From: an uncultured Lachnospiraceae bacterium
Lineage (GTDB): Bacteria > Bacillota > Clostridia > Lachnospirales > Lachnospiraceae
Assembly: GCA_910577955.1 (NCBI GenBank)
Contig: CAJTNC010000010.1
Location: 30,791-94,790 of the forward strand
Reading direction: 5' to 3'
DNA length: 64,000 nt
Numbering within the stretch: the first letter of the stretch is position 1; each line of letters opens with the position of its first letter. The notes beneath the pieces were generated by a model that was given only the letters and a program-made list of their open reading frames with translations, was not told the DNA's origin and made no database searches. Positions 32,335 through 40,881 of this stretch are shown here, in pieces. Made by a program: the position numbers and the translations under genes.

Positions 32335-34056
32335 TTACAGCAGCGCCTTCACCGCTTCCGTCAGCGCTTCGACTTTCGCCTGCGCGTCCTCCAATCCTGT
32401 GCCTTTAACGCCCATGTAAAACTTGATCTTCGGCTCCGTGCCGGAGGGACGTGCACAGCACCATGAGTCGTTCTCCAGCTCAAAGTACAGCACGTTGGAC
32501 TGCGGAAGTCCCGTGGACTTCACTTCTCCGGTCGCCATAACGACCGCTTTATCCAGATCGTAGTCCCTCATCTCCACCACTTTCAGATCGCCAAAGTTCT
32601 TCGGCGGGTTGTTCCGCAGCTTATCCATGATAGCCGCGATCTGTCTCGTGCCGTCGATCCCCTTCATAGTGATCGCGTACTGTGTCTCTTTATAGTAACC
32701 GTACTTCTCGTACAAATTGATCATCTGATCCCAGAGCGTGATGCCGTGCTTTTTGCACCATGCCGCCACTTCACACAGACACATGACAGCAACGATGGCA
32801 TCCTTATCTCTCGCGTGGGTTCCCGCAAGACAGCCATAGCTTTCTTCCAAACCAAACACATAGTTGTAGTTGTGGTTTTCTTCAAACAGTTTGATCTGCT
32901 CGCCGATAAACTTAAAGCCGGTCAGCACTTCCACAAACTTCGCCTTGTAGTCCTCCGCAATGGCGCGGGTCATATTTGTCGTCACAATGGTCGTTACCAT
33001 TGCCGGATTTTCAGGCATCTTGCCTGTGGCCGTCCGCTCGCGCATAATATATTCCGCGATCAGCATCCCCGACATATTGCCGGTGAAAGAAACATATTCT
33101 CCGGTGGCCTTGTCTTTCGCGTAGATGCCAAGTCGGTCTGCATCCGGATCTGTAGCTAACACCACGTCCGCATCCACTTCTTTTGCCAGCTTTAAAGCTA
33201 ACGTAAAGGCTTTCGGATCCTCCGGATTCGGATAGTCTAAGGTCGTAAAATCGGGGTCGGGCAGTTCCTGCTCCGGCACCACATAGACATGCTTAAAGCC
33301 AAGTTCCGAAAGGATCCGTCTCACCGGCACATTACCCGTGCCGTGGAAAGGCGTGTAAACGATCTTGATATCATCCGCCATCTCCTCTATCACTTCCGGA
33401 TGGATGATCTGCTTCTTCAGCTCTTCCATGTATCTGTCGTCGATCTCTTTGCCGATCACCTGATACAGACCTTCCGCCATAGCTTTCTGCTTCTCCATGG
33501 TCTTCACATCGTTATAGTCCGTCACGGCCCGTACTTCCGCGATGATCTCTTTATCTTTGGGTGCCGTCACCTGCGCGCCGTCCTCCCAGTAAGCTTTGTA
33601 GCCGTTATATTCAGGGGGATTATGGCTTGCCGTCACCACAATACCGGAAATGCATCCAAGCTCCCTGATAGCAAAGGAAAGTTCCGGTGTGGGGCGAAGC
33701 GCATCGAACACATAAGTTTTGATCCCGTTGGCTGCAAGACATAACGCCGCTTCGTCCGCAAACTCAGGCGACATTCTTCTCGAATCGTAGGCGATGGCAA
33801 CGCCCTTATCCTGCCCGCCCTGCTTTATGATGTAATTGGCCAGTCCCTGCGTGGCTTTCCGCACCGTATAGATATTCATACGGTTCGTGCCGGCGCCGAT
33901 GACGCCCCTAAGACCGCCTGTACCAAACTCCAATTCTTTGTAAAACCGGTCTTCTATCTCTGTCTCATTGCCCTCAATGCCGCGAAGTTCTTCCTTTGTC
34001 GCCTCGTCAAAATAGGCGTCCGACAGCCAGAAACCATACTGCTCTTTGTAATCCAT
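32335..34056 (-). CDS. Phosphoglucomutase/phosphomannomutase (alpha-D-phosphohexomutase)
   Basis: This cytoplasmic enzyme interconverts hexose 6- and 1-phosphates, providing sugar-1-phosphate for the nucleotide-sugar enzymes RfbA and others. The protein is 573 residues with FGTGGLRGVIGAGTNRMN, the phosphoserine loop VTASHNPPEYNGYK, the metal loop ATDPDADRLG and the sugar loop GLEESYG; the phosphate loop is RPSGTEPKIKFY. The length and motifs fit the PgcA-type family. The 5' region contains a large palindromic element, and an AAGGAGGG-type ribosome site precedes the ATG. Confidence 0.93.
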   Translation of the reverse strand: MDYKEQYGFWLSDAYFDEATKEELRGIEGNETEIEDRFYKELEFGTGGLRGVIGAGTNRMNIYTVRKATQGLANYIIKQGGQDKGVAIAYDSRRMSPEFADEAALCLAANGIKTYVFDALRPTPELSFAIRELGCISGIVVTASHNPPEYNGYKAYWEDGAQVTAPKDKEIIAEVRAVTDYNDVKTMEKQKAMAEGLYQVIGKEIDDRYMEELKKQIIHPEVIEEMADDIKIVYTPFHGTGNVPVRRILSELGFKHVYVVPEQELPDPDFTTLDYPNPEDPKAFTLALKLAKEVDADVVLATDPDADRLGIYAKDKATGEYVSFTGNMSGMLIAEYIMRERTATGKMPENPAMVTTIVTTNMTRAIAEDYKAKFVEVLTGFKFIGEQIKLFEENHNYNYVFGLEESYGCLAGTHARDKDAIVAVMCLCEVAAWCKKHGITLWDQMINLYEKYGYYKETQYAITMKGIDGTRQIAAIMDKLRNNPPKNFGDLKVVEMRDYDLDKAVVMATGEVKSTGLPQSNVLYFELENDSWCCARPSGTEPKIKFYMGVKGTGLEDAQAKVEALTEAVKALL

Positions 34057-34081
34057 CGTAAACCCTCCTTTTTTGTATTAC

Positions 34082-34320
34082 TAGCCATAGGTAATTGCGA
34101 ATCGCATTGATCCTGTCGTTTTGCTTGTGTAAAACATACGATCCAAAGCAGGCACGCTTTCGCTGCGGCTCGACCGTAGCGGCAGTAAGTTCATGTGAAA
34201 TTTTCAATTTCACATTTGCTAACTGCCGACGGTCTCACAGCGCCTGCTTATGGATGCGTAAATTTTACACAATCAATACTGCCGAAAATGCGGGTTCGCA
34301 ATGCCTAATTACTGGTTATA
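34082..34320. repeat. About 240-bp imperfect palindrome, MITE-like
   Basis: This is the main content of the 315-bp gap 34,057-34,371. Its centre is a perfect hairpin: ATGTGAAATT (34193-34202), TTC, AATTTCACAT (34206-34215). Further out, TGTGTAAAA...AAGCAGGC (34126-34153) is mirrored by GCCTGCTTA...TTTTACACA (34242-34270), and ATTGCGAA (34094-34101) by TTCGCAAT (34295-34302). The arms stay matched over about 110 bases each with some mismatches. There is no coding frame of note. It resembles a miniature inverted-repeat element; transcripts into the mutase gene would carry it as a long hairpin. Confidence 0.65.
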
Positions 34321-34371
34321 CCATATATGCTAAGAGTATACCATATCTTTCCTTGAATGGGAATAACTTTC

Positions 34372-36399
34372 TCACTGGTTTATCCGCAGCGCATAGTCGC
34401 TGCGATCCAGCGAAAAGTTGGGGTTGTAGTAGGGATCTCCCTCTGCGAGTTCTTCTTTCCACTTCTCCCTGAATCTGGCGGATTCCTCGTCGTAGCGTCT
34501 GGCTTTTTCCCCGCCGTCATCCAAACCCCTCGAAATGGATTCAAAGTGATAAAGCTCACAGTACGGATTCCAGACATTCAAATAGCCCTTTTCCCTCAGG
34601 CGCAGACAGAAGTCCACATCGTTCAGGGCGATGGCAAAGTTCTCGTCCAGTCCCCCGAGTTCCTCATACAGCGCCCGTTTCACCATCAGGCAGGCTCCCG
34701 TCACCGCCGACACATCCTGAGCGTAACAAAGCCTTCCCATATAGCCCAGATTTGTCCTTGCCTCCTTGTAGTGGGTATGCCCGGCCGTCCGGTGCGCCCC
34801 CAGTCCGATCACGATCCCCGCATGCTGAATGGTCCTGTCCTCATAGTAGAGTTTTGCTCCGGCGGCTCCCACATCGGGACGCTGGGCGTACATCAGCAGT
34901 TCTTCCAGCCAGTTGATCGAGATCACCTGCGTATCGTTGTTCAATAACACCAGATATTCCCCTGTGGCAAAGGAAACGCCGAAATTGTTGATCTTGGAAT
35001 AATTGAACTCACCCTCGTAACGCACGATACGGATGTTTTCATATTTCTCAAGCGTCTTGTAATAGTCTTCGATCTCCTTCGTCTCGGAATTATTTTCCAC
35101 GATGATGATCTCATAGTTATCGTAGGTGGACTGTTTCAAGACAGAATCCACACATCTTGACAGATCCTCCACATGATCCTTGTTCGGGATCACGATGGAT
35201 ATCTTCGGATTCCCCTGCACTTCGTATTTGACACGGAAGATCGTCTCGAAGGCCTTGGTGCTGACGATCTCAAAATTCTCAAAACCGTTCACCCTCAAAT
35301 GATCCGCCACGGCGTTCCTCGCCGCCTCAATGGCATAGCTCTTCGCACCGATATCCGCCGCAACGCTGGCCTTGTGGGAACGCCAGTAATACAGAAGCTT
35401 AGGCACATGCACCACATGCTTCGCCTTCGAGGTCAGGCGCAGTATCATGTCGTGATCCTGACTGCCGTCAAAGCGGGATCTGAACAACTCCATCCCCTCA
35501 AGCAGTTCTCTGTCGAAAACGCTGAAATGGCAGATATAGTTGTTGGCCCGCAGATTATCGATGGAATAGTCCGGCTTAAAGTGCAGCGTCAGCATATGAT
35601 CTATCGTCTTATTTCCCTTAAAGGTCGTCTCATCGCAGTACAGATAATCCGCTCCCTCCCCGCAGATTCTTAACATATACTCGTAAAGCGCCGCAGGGTG
35701 CAGAATATCGTCGTGGTCAAAAAGGCCTATGTAGCCGCCCTTGGCCATCTTCAGACACTCATTGGTGTTCCCCGATATCCCCTCGTTCTTCTCCAGTTTC
35801 CGGTAGCAGACCCGCTCATCTTTCGACGCGTACTCCCGACAGATCTCCCCCACATAGCTATGATCGTCGTCGGAACCGTCCGCCAGACAAAGCTGCCATT
35901 TTTCATAGGTCTGATCCAGTACGGACTGCAGCATCTCAAGCAAAAATCGCTTAGGCGTATTGTAGAGAGGCACCAGAATGCTGAAGCAGATATCTCTGGA
36001 AAATTTAGTATTGCGTTGTCTCTCCCGTTCCTCGGGCGTCGGAAAACTGGCCGTGCCGTGCTGCGCTCTGGCCTGTCTCTCGATCATCTTATTTCTGATC
36101 TTGTTTGCGACGCCCCTGAGAGAACCGTACCTGCCTATTCTGTCCTTTGTCCGCTTCATAAAGTGATAAAGGCTCCTGACCGGTTTCGATATCTTCCAGA
36201 TGCCGCTTCCCTTGATCCGCGAAAGCTTCTCCGACAGATCCTCCACCTGAGCGTTTGCGTCCGACAATCGCCCCGATAATGCGGCCGCCTTTCTGCGCTC
36301 CCTGAGATAAGCTTCCCTGTAGTAGACAAGCTGCTCCTCCTGAGACAATTCCTCGGGCCTGATCTCTGCCCTGCTTCCCTGTTGTTTCCCCAATGTCAA
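34372..36399 (-). CDS. Two-domain GT2 glycosyltransferase (TTG start)
   Basis: The 675-residue protein has an N-terminal coiled coil (residues about 35-65) and two GT-A domains. The first begins at FSILVPLYNTPKRFLLEM with LFDHDD and DGSQDHDMILR. The second begins at KISIVIPNKDHVEDLSRC with LLNNDT and ALNDVDFCLRLRE. Two catalytic units in one chain suggest two different linkages, as in repeat-unit polymerases. The start codon is TTG at 36399, directly behind GGGAGGAG; no ATG gives a better site. Confidence 0.88.
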   Translation of the reverse strand: MTLGKQQGSRAEIRPEELSQEEQLVYYREAYLRERRKAAALSGRLSDANAQVEDLSEKLSRIKGSGIWKISKPVRSLYHFMKRTKDRIGRYGSLRGVANKIRNKMIERQARAQHGTASFPTPEERERQRNTKFSRDICFSILVPLYNTPKRFLLEMLQSVLDQTYEKWQLCLADGSDDDHSYVGEICREYASKDERVCYRKLEKNEGISGNTNECLKMAKGGYIGLFDHDDILHPAALYEYMLRICGEGADYLYCDETTFKGNKTIDHMLTLHFKPDYSIDNLRANNYICHFSVFDRELLEGMELFRSRFDGSQDHDMILRLTSKAKHVVHVPKLLYYWRSHKASVAADIGAKSYAIEAARNAVADHLRVNGFENFEIVSTKAFETIFRVKYEVQGNPKISIVIPNKDHVEDLSRCVDSVLKQSTYDNYEIIIVENNSETKEIEDYYKTLEKYENIRIVRYEGEFNYSKINNFGVSFATGEYLVLLNNDTQVISINWLEELLMYAQRPDVGAAGAKLYYEDRTIQHAGIVIGLGAHRTAGHTHYKEARTNLGYMGRLCYAQDVSAVTGACLMVKRALYEELGGLDENFAIALNDVDFCLRLREKGYLNVWNPYCELYHFESISRGLDDGGEKARRYDEESARFREKWKEELAEGDPYYNPNFSLDRSDYALRINQ

Positions 36400-36410
36400 A
36401 ACTCCTCCCG

Positions 36411-38816
36411 CTAAATCTCCATCTCCCGGCCGGCCCGTTTATATGCAGTCTTTCCGGTGCATAAATTTCTGTACAGCATCCCTGCCGAGTATTTTCCTTT
36501 TGTTAAATCATCTTTTAATATTTTGCATGTGAAGCCCGAGAGCTCTATATTTGTCTGCAGCGGCAAAATCGCCTCCACGTCGGGTCGTCTGCGCTCCTTC
36601 ACCGGAAAACGATAGTAGTGATCTCCATTCTCCGCCTCCAAAATAAACCAGCGCTCAAACAAGCAGTTATCCTGCCCAAGCATATAACACCATCCCTCGG
36701 CCTCCAAAATATCCGGTTCCTCCAGATACAGCTTTCTCCTGTTTTCAAGCTGTTCAAGCGTCAGCATCACCCCGTCGGAGCAACTCTTTTCCAGCTCTTT
36801 TTTCCCCTCAAACCTCTCGCAGGATGCGGCGGGAAAAGGCCGCTCATAGGGAAAGCGGTAACCGATCCGGTAATCCAGCGCATACCCCGCAAGTTCTTCA
36901 CTGTAATAAGGATCATACCCTAAAAATAACGGATGTTTTTTATATAATTTTGCTTTTTCCCCCAAAAGCCGCCGCCACTTCTCGTCGGATTCCCCGTCAA
37001 TTCCTCTGCTGGCGGATTCGTGATGCAGCAGCACTGCGTCGTTTCGAAGAACATTCCGGTATCCCCGCTCCGCCAGCGTAAAACAAAAATCCACATCATT
37101 ATAGGCCACCGCCATGCTCTCATCCAAACCGCCGGCCTCCTCGTAGACGGTCTTTCTCACCAACAGACAAGCCGCCGTCACAGCTATCATATCATAGCTC
37201 ACCGTATTGTGCCCGTAATAATATACCCTGTCGTCGGGGAACGTTGTCATCTTGTGGGAGGGACCTACATGCATATTGGTGACCCCGGCATGCTGCATCT
37301 TCTCCTCCTCCGGATACCACAGCTTCGCTCCCACCGCGCCTGTACCAGAAAGGCAGGCCTGCCCAAGCATCAGCCGCAGCCAGTTCTTCTCAATGATCTC
37401 TATGTCGTCGTTGAGCAGCAGAATATACTCTCCCTTCGCCCGACTGACGCCCAGATTGCACATGGCGGAAAAATTAAATTCCATCGGCTCATAGAGATAC
37501 AGACAAGCCGCCTCTTCTTTTTCCAGCAGGGAACGAATCTTCTCACGGTTCTCCGCCGTGCTGCCGTTGTCCACAACGATAAATTCCACTCTCTCCCGCA
37601 GCCCCGGCAGATCCGTCCGCTCCAGAAAAGATCCGATGCACTTTTCCACCAGTTCCGGATGATCCTTAGACGGAATGATCACAGACAAAAGGGCATTTCC
37701 TTCCTCCTTCACCGCAACTGTCCACACATCGGGATGCAAGGTCTGATAAGAAACGCTTTCAAAGCCGATTTCTTTTATAAAATCTTGTTTTAATTTTACA
37801 AATTCTTTTTCGAAGCCCCAGAACTCCGGGTGAGTATCTTTTCTCATTTCCCCCGTGTGCAGATAGTATTCCCTATCCGGCGCTGCCTCTTCCAAAGAAG
37901 CGTTGTTCCGATGATACAGAACCAGATCCGTGCACAGGATCTCCGGCAGAATTTCTCCCTCTCTTCGTCCTTCTACCGCATCGTACACGGCTCCTGACCG
38001 CCAAGGCCTGTTTTTCTCAAAGTTCACTGCGCCGGCACGTCTGAAATAAGGTTTCAACAGGCGCAGCACATAATCGTACAGATTACGGCGCTCATCCGGG
38101 TATCCTGCCAGAATAGTCTTCTCCGCCCAAACTCTGTCCACCGCAAAATAACTGCCAAAATAGAAAAAGCCAAGCAGCGTGTCCGGAGAAAAGCAAGGCT
38201 TGAACCACGGGAAACTTCTCTTCTCCTCTGTCCGTTTATCTTCCGCCCCGCAGAGCAATTTCGTACCCGGATATGCACAAAAAAATTCCTCTATATAAGT
38301 CAGCGCCCGCTTATCCAGTTCCTCCGCATGTTCCGCGAACAGCAAAATATCCTCCCCGGCGTTCTCACCGGTGATTTTCCGCAGATCTTTTATCCCCGCA
38401 AGTTCTCCGTAGGAGATCACCAGACATCTTCGTTCCGTCTTCTCTTCCCTCGCCAGATCTCCCAGACATCTCTCCCACAGGGATTCTTCCTCCTGTGCGA
38501 TCCACTGCCCGTAACTGTCCCTCTGGCTCTCCAGACGTTCTGCATAGGCGGCGGAAAGTTCTGCCGCCTGCGCTCCATTCGCCCCTTCCGTCCGCTCCCT
38601 TGCGGTGAGGCCGCGGGCAACTTTGCGGACACCTCTCTTTAAGAAGGAGGGAATCTTTGACACTTTATAGAGCGGATTTGCACAGATCGATTCATACTTC
38701 GCCTGCAGCTCCTCCCGTTTTGCCTCTGCGTCGGCAGTCTCCCCCGCCAAAAGAGTATTCGCCTTTTTTTCCTTCTCGTATGCCTTCCGGTAATACTCGC
38801 ACCAGTTATACTCCAC
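36411..38816 (-). CDS. GT2 glycosyltransferase with degenerate N-domain and C-terminal accessory domain (GTG start)
   Basis: The 801-residue protein starts with a coiled coil. A region that looks like a worn GT-A domain follows (about 125-330). A full GT2 domain begins near 375 (LSVIIPSKDHPELVEKC) with LLNDDIEI as the metal motif and AYNDVDFCFTLAERG. The last 110 residues hold YYRFPVKERRRPDVE and LTKGKYSAG; this tail also occurs in the neighbouring transferase. The start is GTG behind GGAGGAG and overlaps the upstream gene by 11 bp. The linkage is unknown. Confidence 0.86.
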   Translation of the reverse strand: MEYNWCEYYRKAYEKEKKANTLLAGETADAEAKREELQAKYESICANPLYKVSKIPSFLKRGVRKVARGLTARERTEGANGAQAAELSAAYAERLESQRDSYGQWIAQEEESLWERCLGDLAREEKTERRCLVISYGELAGIKDLRKITGENAGEDILLFAEHAEELDKRALTYIEEFFCAYPGTKLLCGAEDKRTEEKRSFPWFKPCFSPDTLLGFFYFGSYFAVDRVWAEKTILAGYPDERRNLYDYVLRLLKPYFRRAGAVNFEKNRPWRSGAVYDAVEGRREGEILPEILCTDLVLYHRNNASLEEAAPDREYYLHTGEMRKDTHPEFWGFEKEFVKLKQDFIKEIGFESVSYQTLHPDVWTVAVKEEGNALLSVIIPSKDHPELVEKCIGSFLERTDLPGLRERVEFIVVDNGSTAENREKIRSLLEKEEAACLYLYEPMEFNFSAMCNLGVSRAKGEYILLLNDDIEIIEKNWLRLMLGQACLSGTGAVGAKLWYPEEEKMQHAGVTNMHVGPSHKMTTFPDDRVYYYGHNTVSYDMIAVTAACLLVRKTVYEEAGGLDESMAVAYNDVDFCFTLAERGYRNVLRNDAVLLHHESASRGIDGESDEKWRRLLGEKAKLYKKHPLFLGYDPYYSEELAGYALDYRIGYRFPYERPFPAASCERFEGKKELEKSCSDGVMLTLEQLENRRKLYLEEPDILEAEGWCYMLGQDNCLFERWFILEAENGDHYYRFPVKERRRPDVEAILPLQTNIELSGFTCKILKDDLTKGKYSAGMLYRNLCTGKTAYKRAGREMEI

Positions 38817-40881
38817 GACACTCCTCCGTCCGCTCCCGCACCGTCAGCACTTCGGGAACAAATTTGTAAAGCTTTTGCCTTGAACAGGTATCCTCCCAGA
38901 AATGTCCGATCATATATCTCCCGGCAGGCAGCGCATCCTCCGCGATCCAAATGCTCACGCCGCACAGTTCGGGATGATTGATAAAGGGCAGGTTCTCCTC
39001 CAGATCCGGTCTGTAACAGCCTTCAAAAGGAACTTTCCAGTATGTCTCCTTCTCCTCATCCATCGAACGAAGCAGCAAACTTTTTTCATAACGACTGTTA
39101 TCTATGCTGACAGCGTAGGAACATCCCTGAATATAGTAGTCGCCGCCGCCGGATCTGCCGGTCTCCCAAGCACATCTGTCCCCGGCAAACTCTATGCCCA
39201 TATAAAGGCTGTCATTGTGCCACTCCGCTTTCATTTCCGTTTCCATTCTGATCACGTCCGCTTTTTTCGACAGCCGCCGCTCCTCAAAACGGGAGGCCGG
39301 TTTAAAGCCCTTGTCCAAAATATCCGTCACCAGTTTTCCCGAATAGTAAGGGTCATGGTTCCACATCTCCGGATAGGCCGCATAGAGGAAATCTCTCTCC
39401 CCGTGCAGCCGTTCCAGCTTCTCAAAGTCAGCGTCCAAGCCGCGGCTCAAAGATTCATGGTGATACAAAAAAGTGTCGTTGCAGCACACGTTTGTGTAGC
39501 CAAGCCTCAGCAGTTTAAAGCAGAGTTCCACATCGTTGAAGGCAACCTGAAGCTTCTCCGAAAAGCCGCCTGTCCTCTCAAAGACGTCTCTCCTCATCAA
39601 CATGCAGGCGCCGGTCACCCCGCTGACGTTCACCGCGCATCTGTTATAGCTGTGATAATGATCCTCATTATCCCAAGAATACTGCAATTCATGGGCCGGC
39701 CCCAGATGAATGCTCGTGATGCCCAGATGCTGTATTTTTTTGGAGTTCGGATACAAAAGTTTTGCCCCCACGGCCCCCACATAGTCCTTTTCCGCTCTCG
39801 ATAGCATCAGCCTCAGCCAGTTTTCCTCCACGATCTCCATATCGTCATTGAGAAATAAGAGGAATTCTCCTCTCGCCTCCTTTGCCCCCAGATTGCACAT
39901 CGCTGAAAAATTAAATGGCATCGGCCGATAGAGATAACGGAATCTGTATTCCTCCACTATGCGGTTATTCATTTGTAAAATCTTGTTTTTATTTTTATCA
40001 TTACTCCCGTTATCTATCACAATGATCTCGATATTATGATAATCGGTCTCACCGCGTAAGGAATGGATACATTTAGAGAGCACCGCGGGATTGTCCTTCG
40101 ACGGAATAATGACGGACACTAATTTCTGATCTTTTTTCTCCGTCGGAATCTCTATATCGGAATACAGATGGCCCTTTTTGATCTCATCAAAAACGGATTC
40201 TCTCCCCCAGTCTCCATCCTGCGTCCCATCCTTTGCCGTCTCCGGAGCTCCATCTTTCTTTTCCGCCGCCCAAAACAGGATCTTTTCCATATGTCCCGCT
40301 TCTTTCGCCGCATCTATACAGCAGAGCACCGCATCATAGAGTTTTTTTCGGAATGTCAGTTCTTCCTGCGCCTCCCCGCCGTAAAGACTGCTCCTGCTCT
40401 TTATCTTATCAGCCGCCTCCTGCGCCAGCGTGCGCCGCAGCGCAAACACATTCCCGAAATAAAAAAAGGACTGCAGCAGATCCGGCGACCAGCCCGGCTT
40501 CAGATAATCGCTCTCATCGCCGTAAGCGATCTTGCAGGAAGGGTGTTCCAGAAAATATCGCTCTGCCTCCCATGCCGCCCGTTCCGCCAGACGCGAAGGC
40601 TCTGTGGCCACAAGCCAGATCTCCTCTTCACCACTCCCTGCATTTTCCGTAAAAAGCCTCTCACAAAATTCCAAGACAGAGAGAATTTCCACGGAAAGCC
40701 CCTCTTTCCCGCTCTTTTCCACCGTTTCCTTCCAAGCCGTAACGTCTTCTTTCTCCTGCTCCGCCATCTTTTTCAGCCAAACGCCATAAGGAACGGCTTG
40801 TCTGGCAAACCGCTCCTTATAATACCGATGTCTTTTCTTTACCAAAACGCTCTGCACGGCTCTCTTGATCCGATTGCTCAT
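38806..40881 (-). CDS. GT2 glycosyltransferase with C-terminal accessory domain
   Basis: The 691-residue protein parallels its downstream neighbour. A poorly conserved N-terminal half is followed by a GT2 domain from about 255 (KLVSVIIPSKDNPAVLSKC), with FLNDDMEI and AFNDVELCFKLLRLG. The C-terminal tail has YWKVPFEGCYRPDLE and LPAGRYMIGHFW. The ATG overlaps the TGA of the methyltransferase-kinase as ATGA, behind GGAGG at eight bases. The two genes probably arose by duplication. Confidence 0.87.
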   Translation of the reverse strand: MSNRIKRAVQSVLVKKRHRYYKERFARQAVPYGVWLKKMAEQEKEDVTAWKETVEKSGKEGLSVEILSVLEFCERLFTENAGSGEEEIWLVATEPSRLAERAAWEAERYFLEHPSCKIAYGDESDYLKPGWSPDLLQSFFYFGNVFALRRTLAQEAADKIKSRSSLYGGEAQEELTFRKKLYDAVLCCIDAAKEAGHMEKILFWAAEKKDGAPETAKDGTQDGDWGRESVFDEIKKGHLYSDIEIPTEKKDQKLVSVIIPSKDNPAVLSKCIHSLRGETDYHNIEIIVIDNGSNDKNKNKILQMNNRIVEEYRFRYLYRPMPFNFSAMCNLGAKEARGEFLLFLNDDMEIVEENWLRLMLSRAEKDYVGAVGAKLLYPNSKKIQHLGITSIHLGPAHELQYSWDNEDHYHSYNRCAVNVSGVTGACMLMRRDVFERTGGFSEKLQVAFNDVELCFKLLRLGYTNVCCNDTFLYHHESLSRGLDADFEKLERLHGERDFLYAAYPEMWNHDPYYSGKLVTDILDKGFKPASRFEERRLSKKADVIRMETEMKAEWHNDSLYMGIEFAGDRCAWETGRSGGGDYYIQGCSYAVSIDNSRYEKSLLLRSMDEEKETYWKVPFEGCYRPDLEENLPFINHPELCGVSIWIAEDALPAGRYMIGHFWEDTCSRQKLYKFVPEVLTVRERTEECRGV

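Noticed and set aside
34095..34472. Plus-strand frame of 125 codons across the palindrome
   Set aside because: It starts inside the inverted repeat, ends inside the glycosyltransferase gene, and has no ribosome site.
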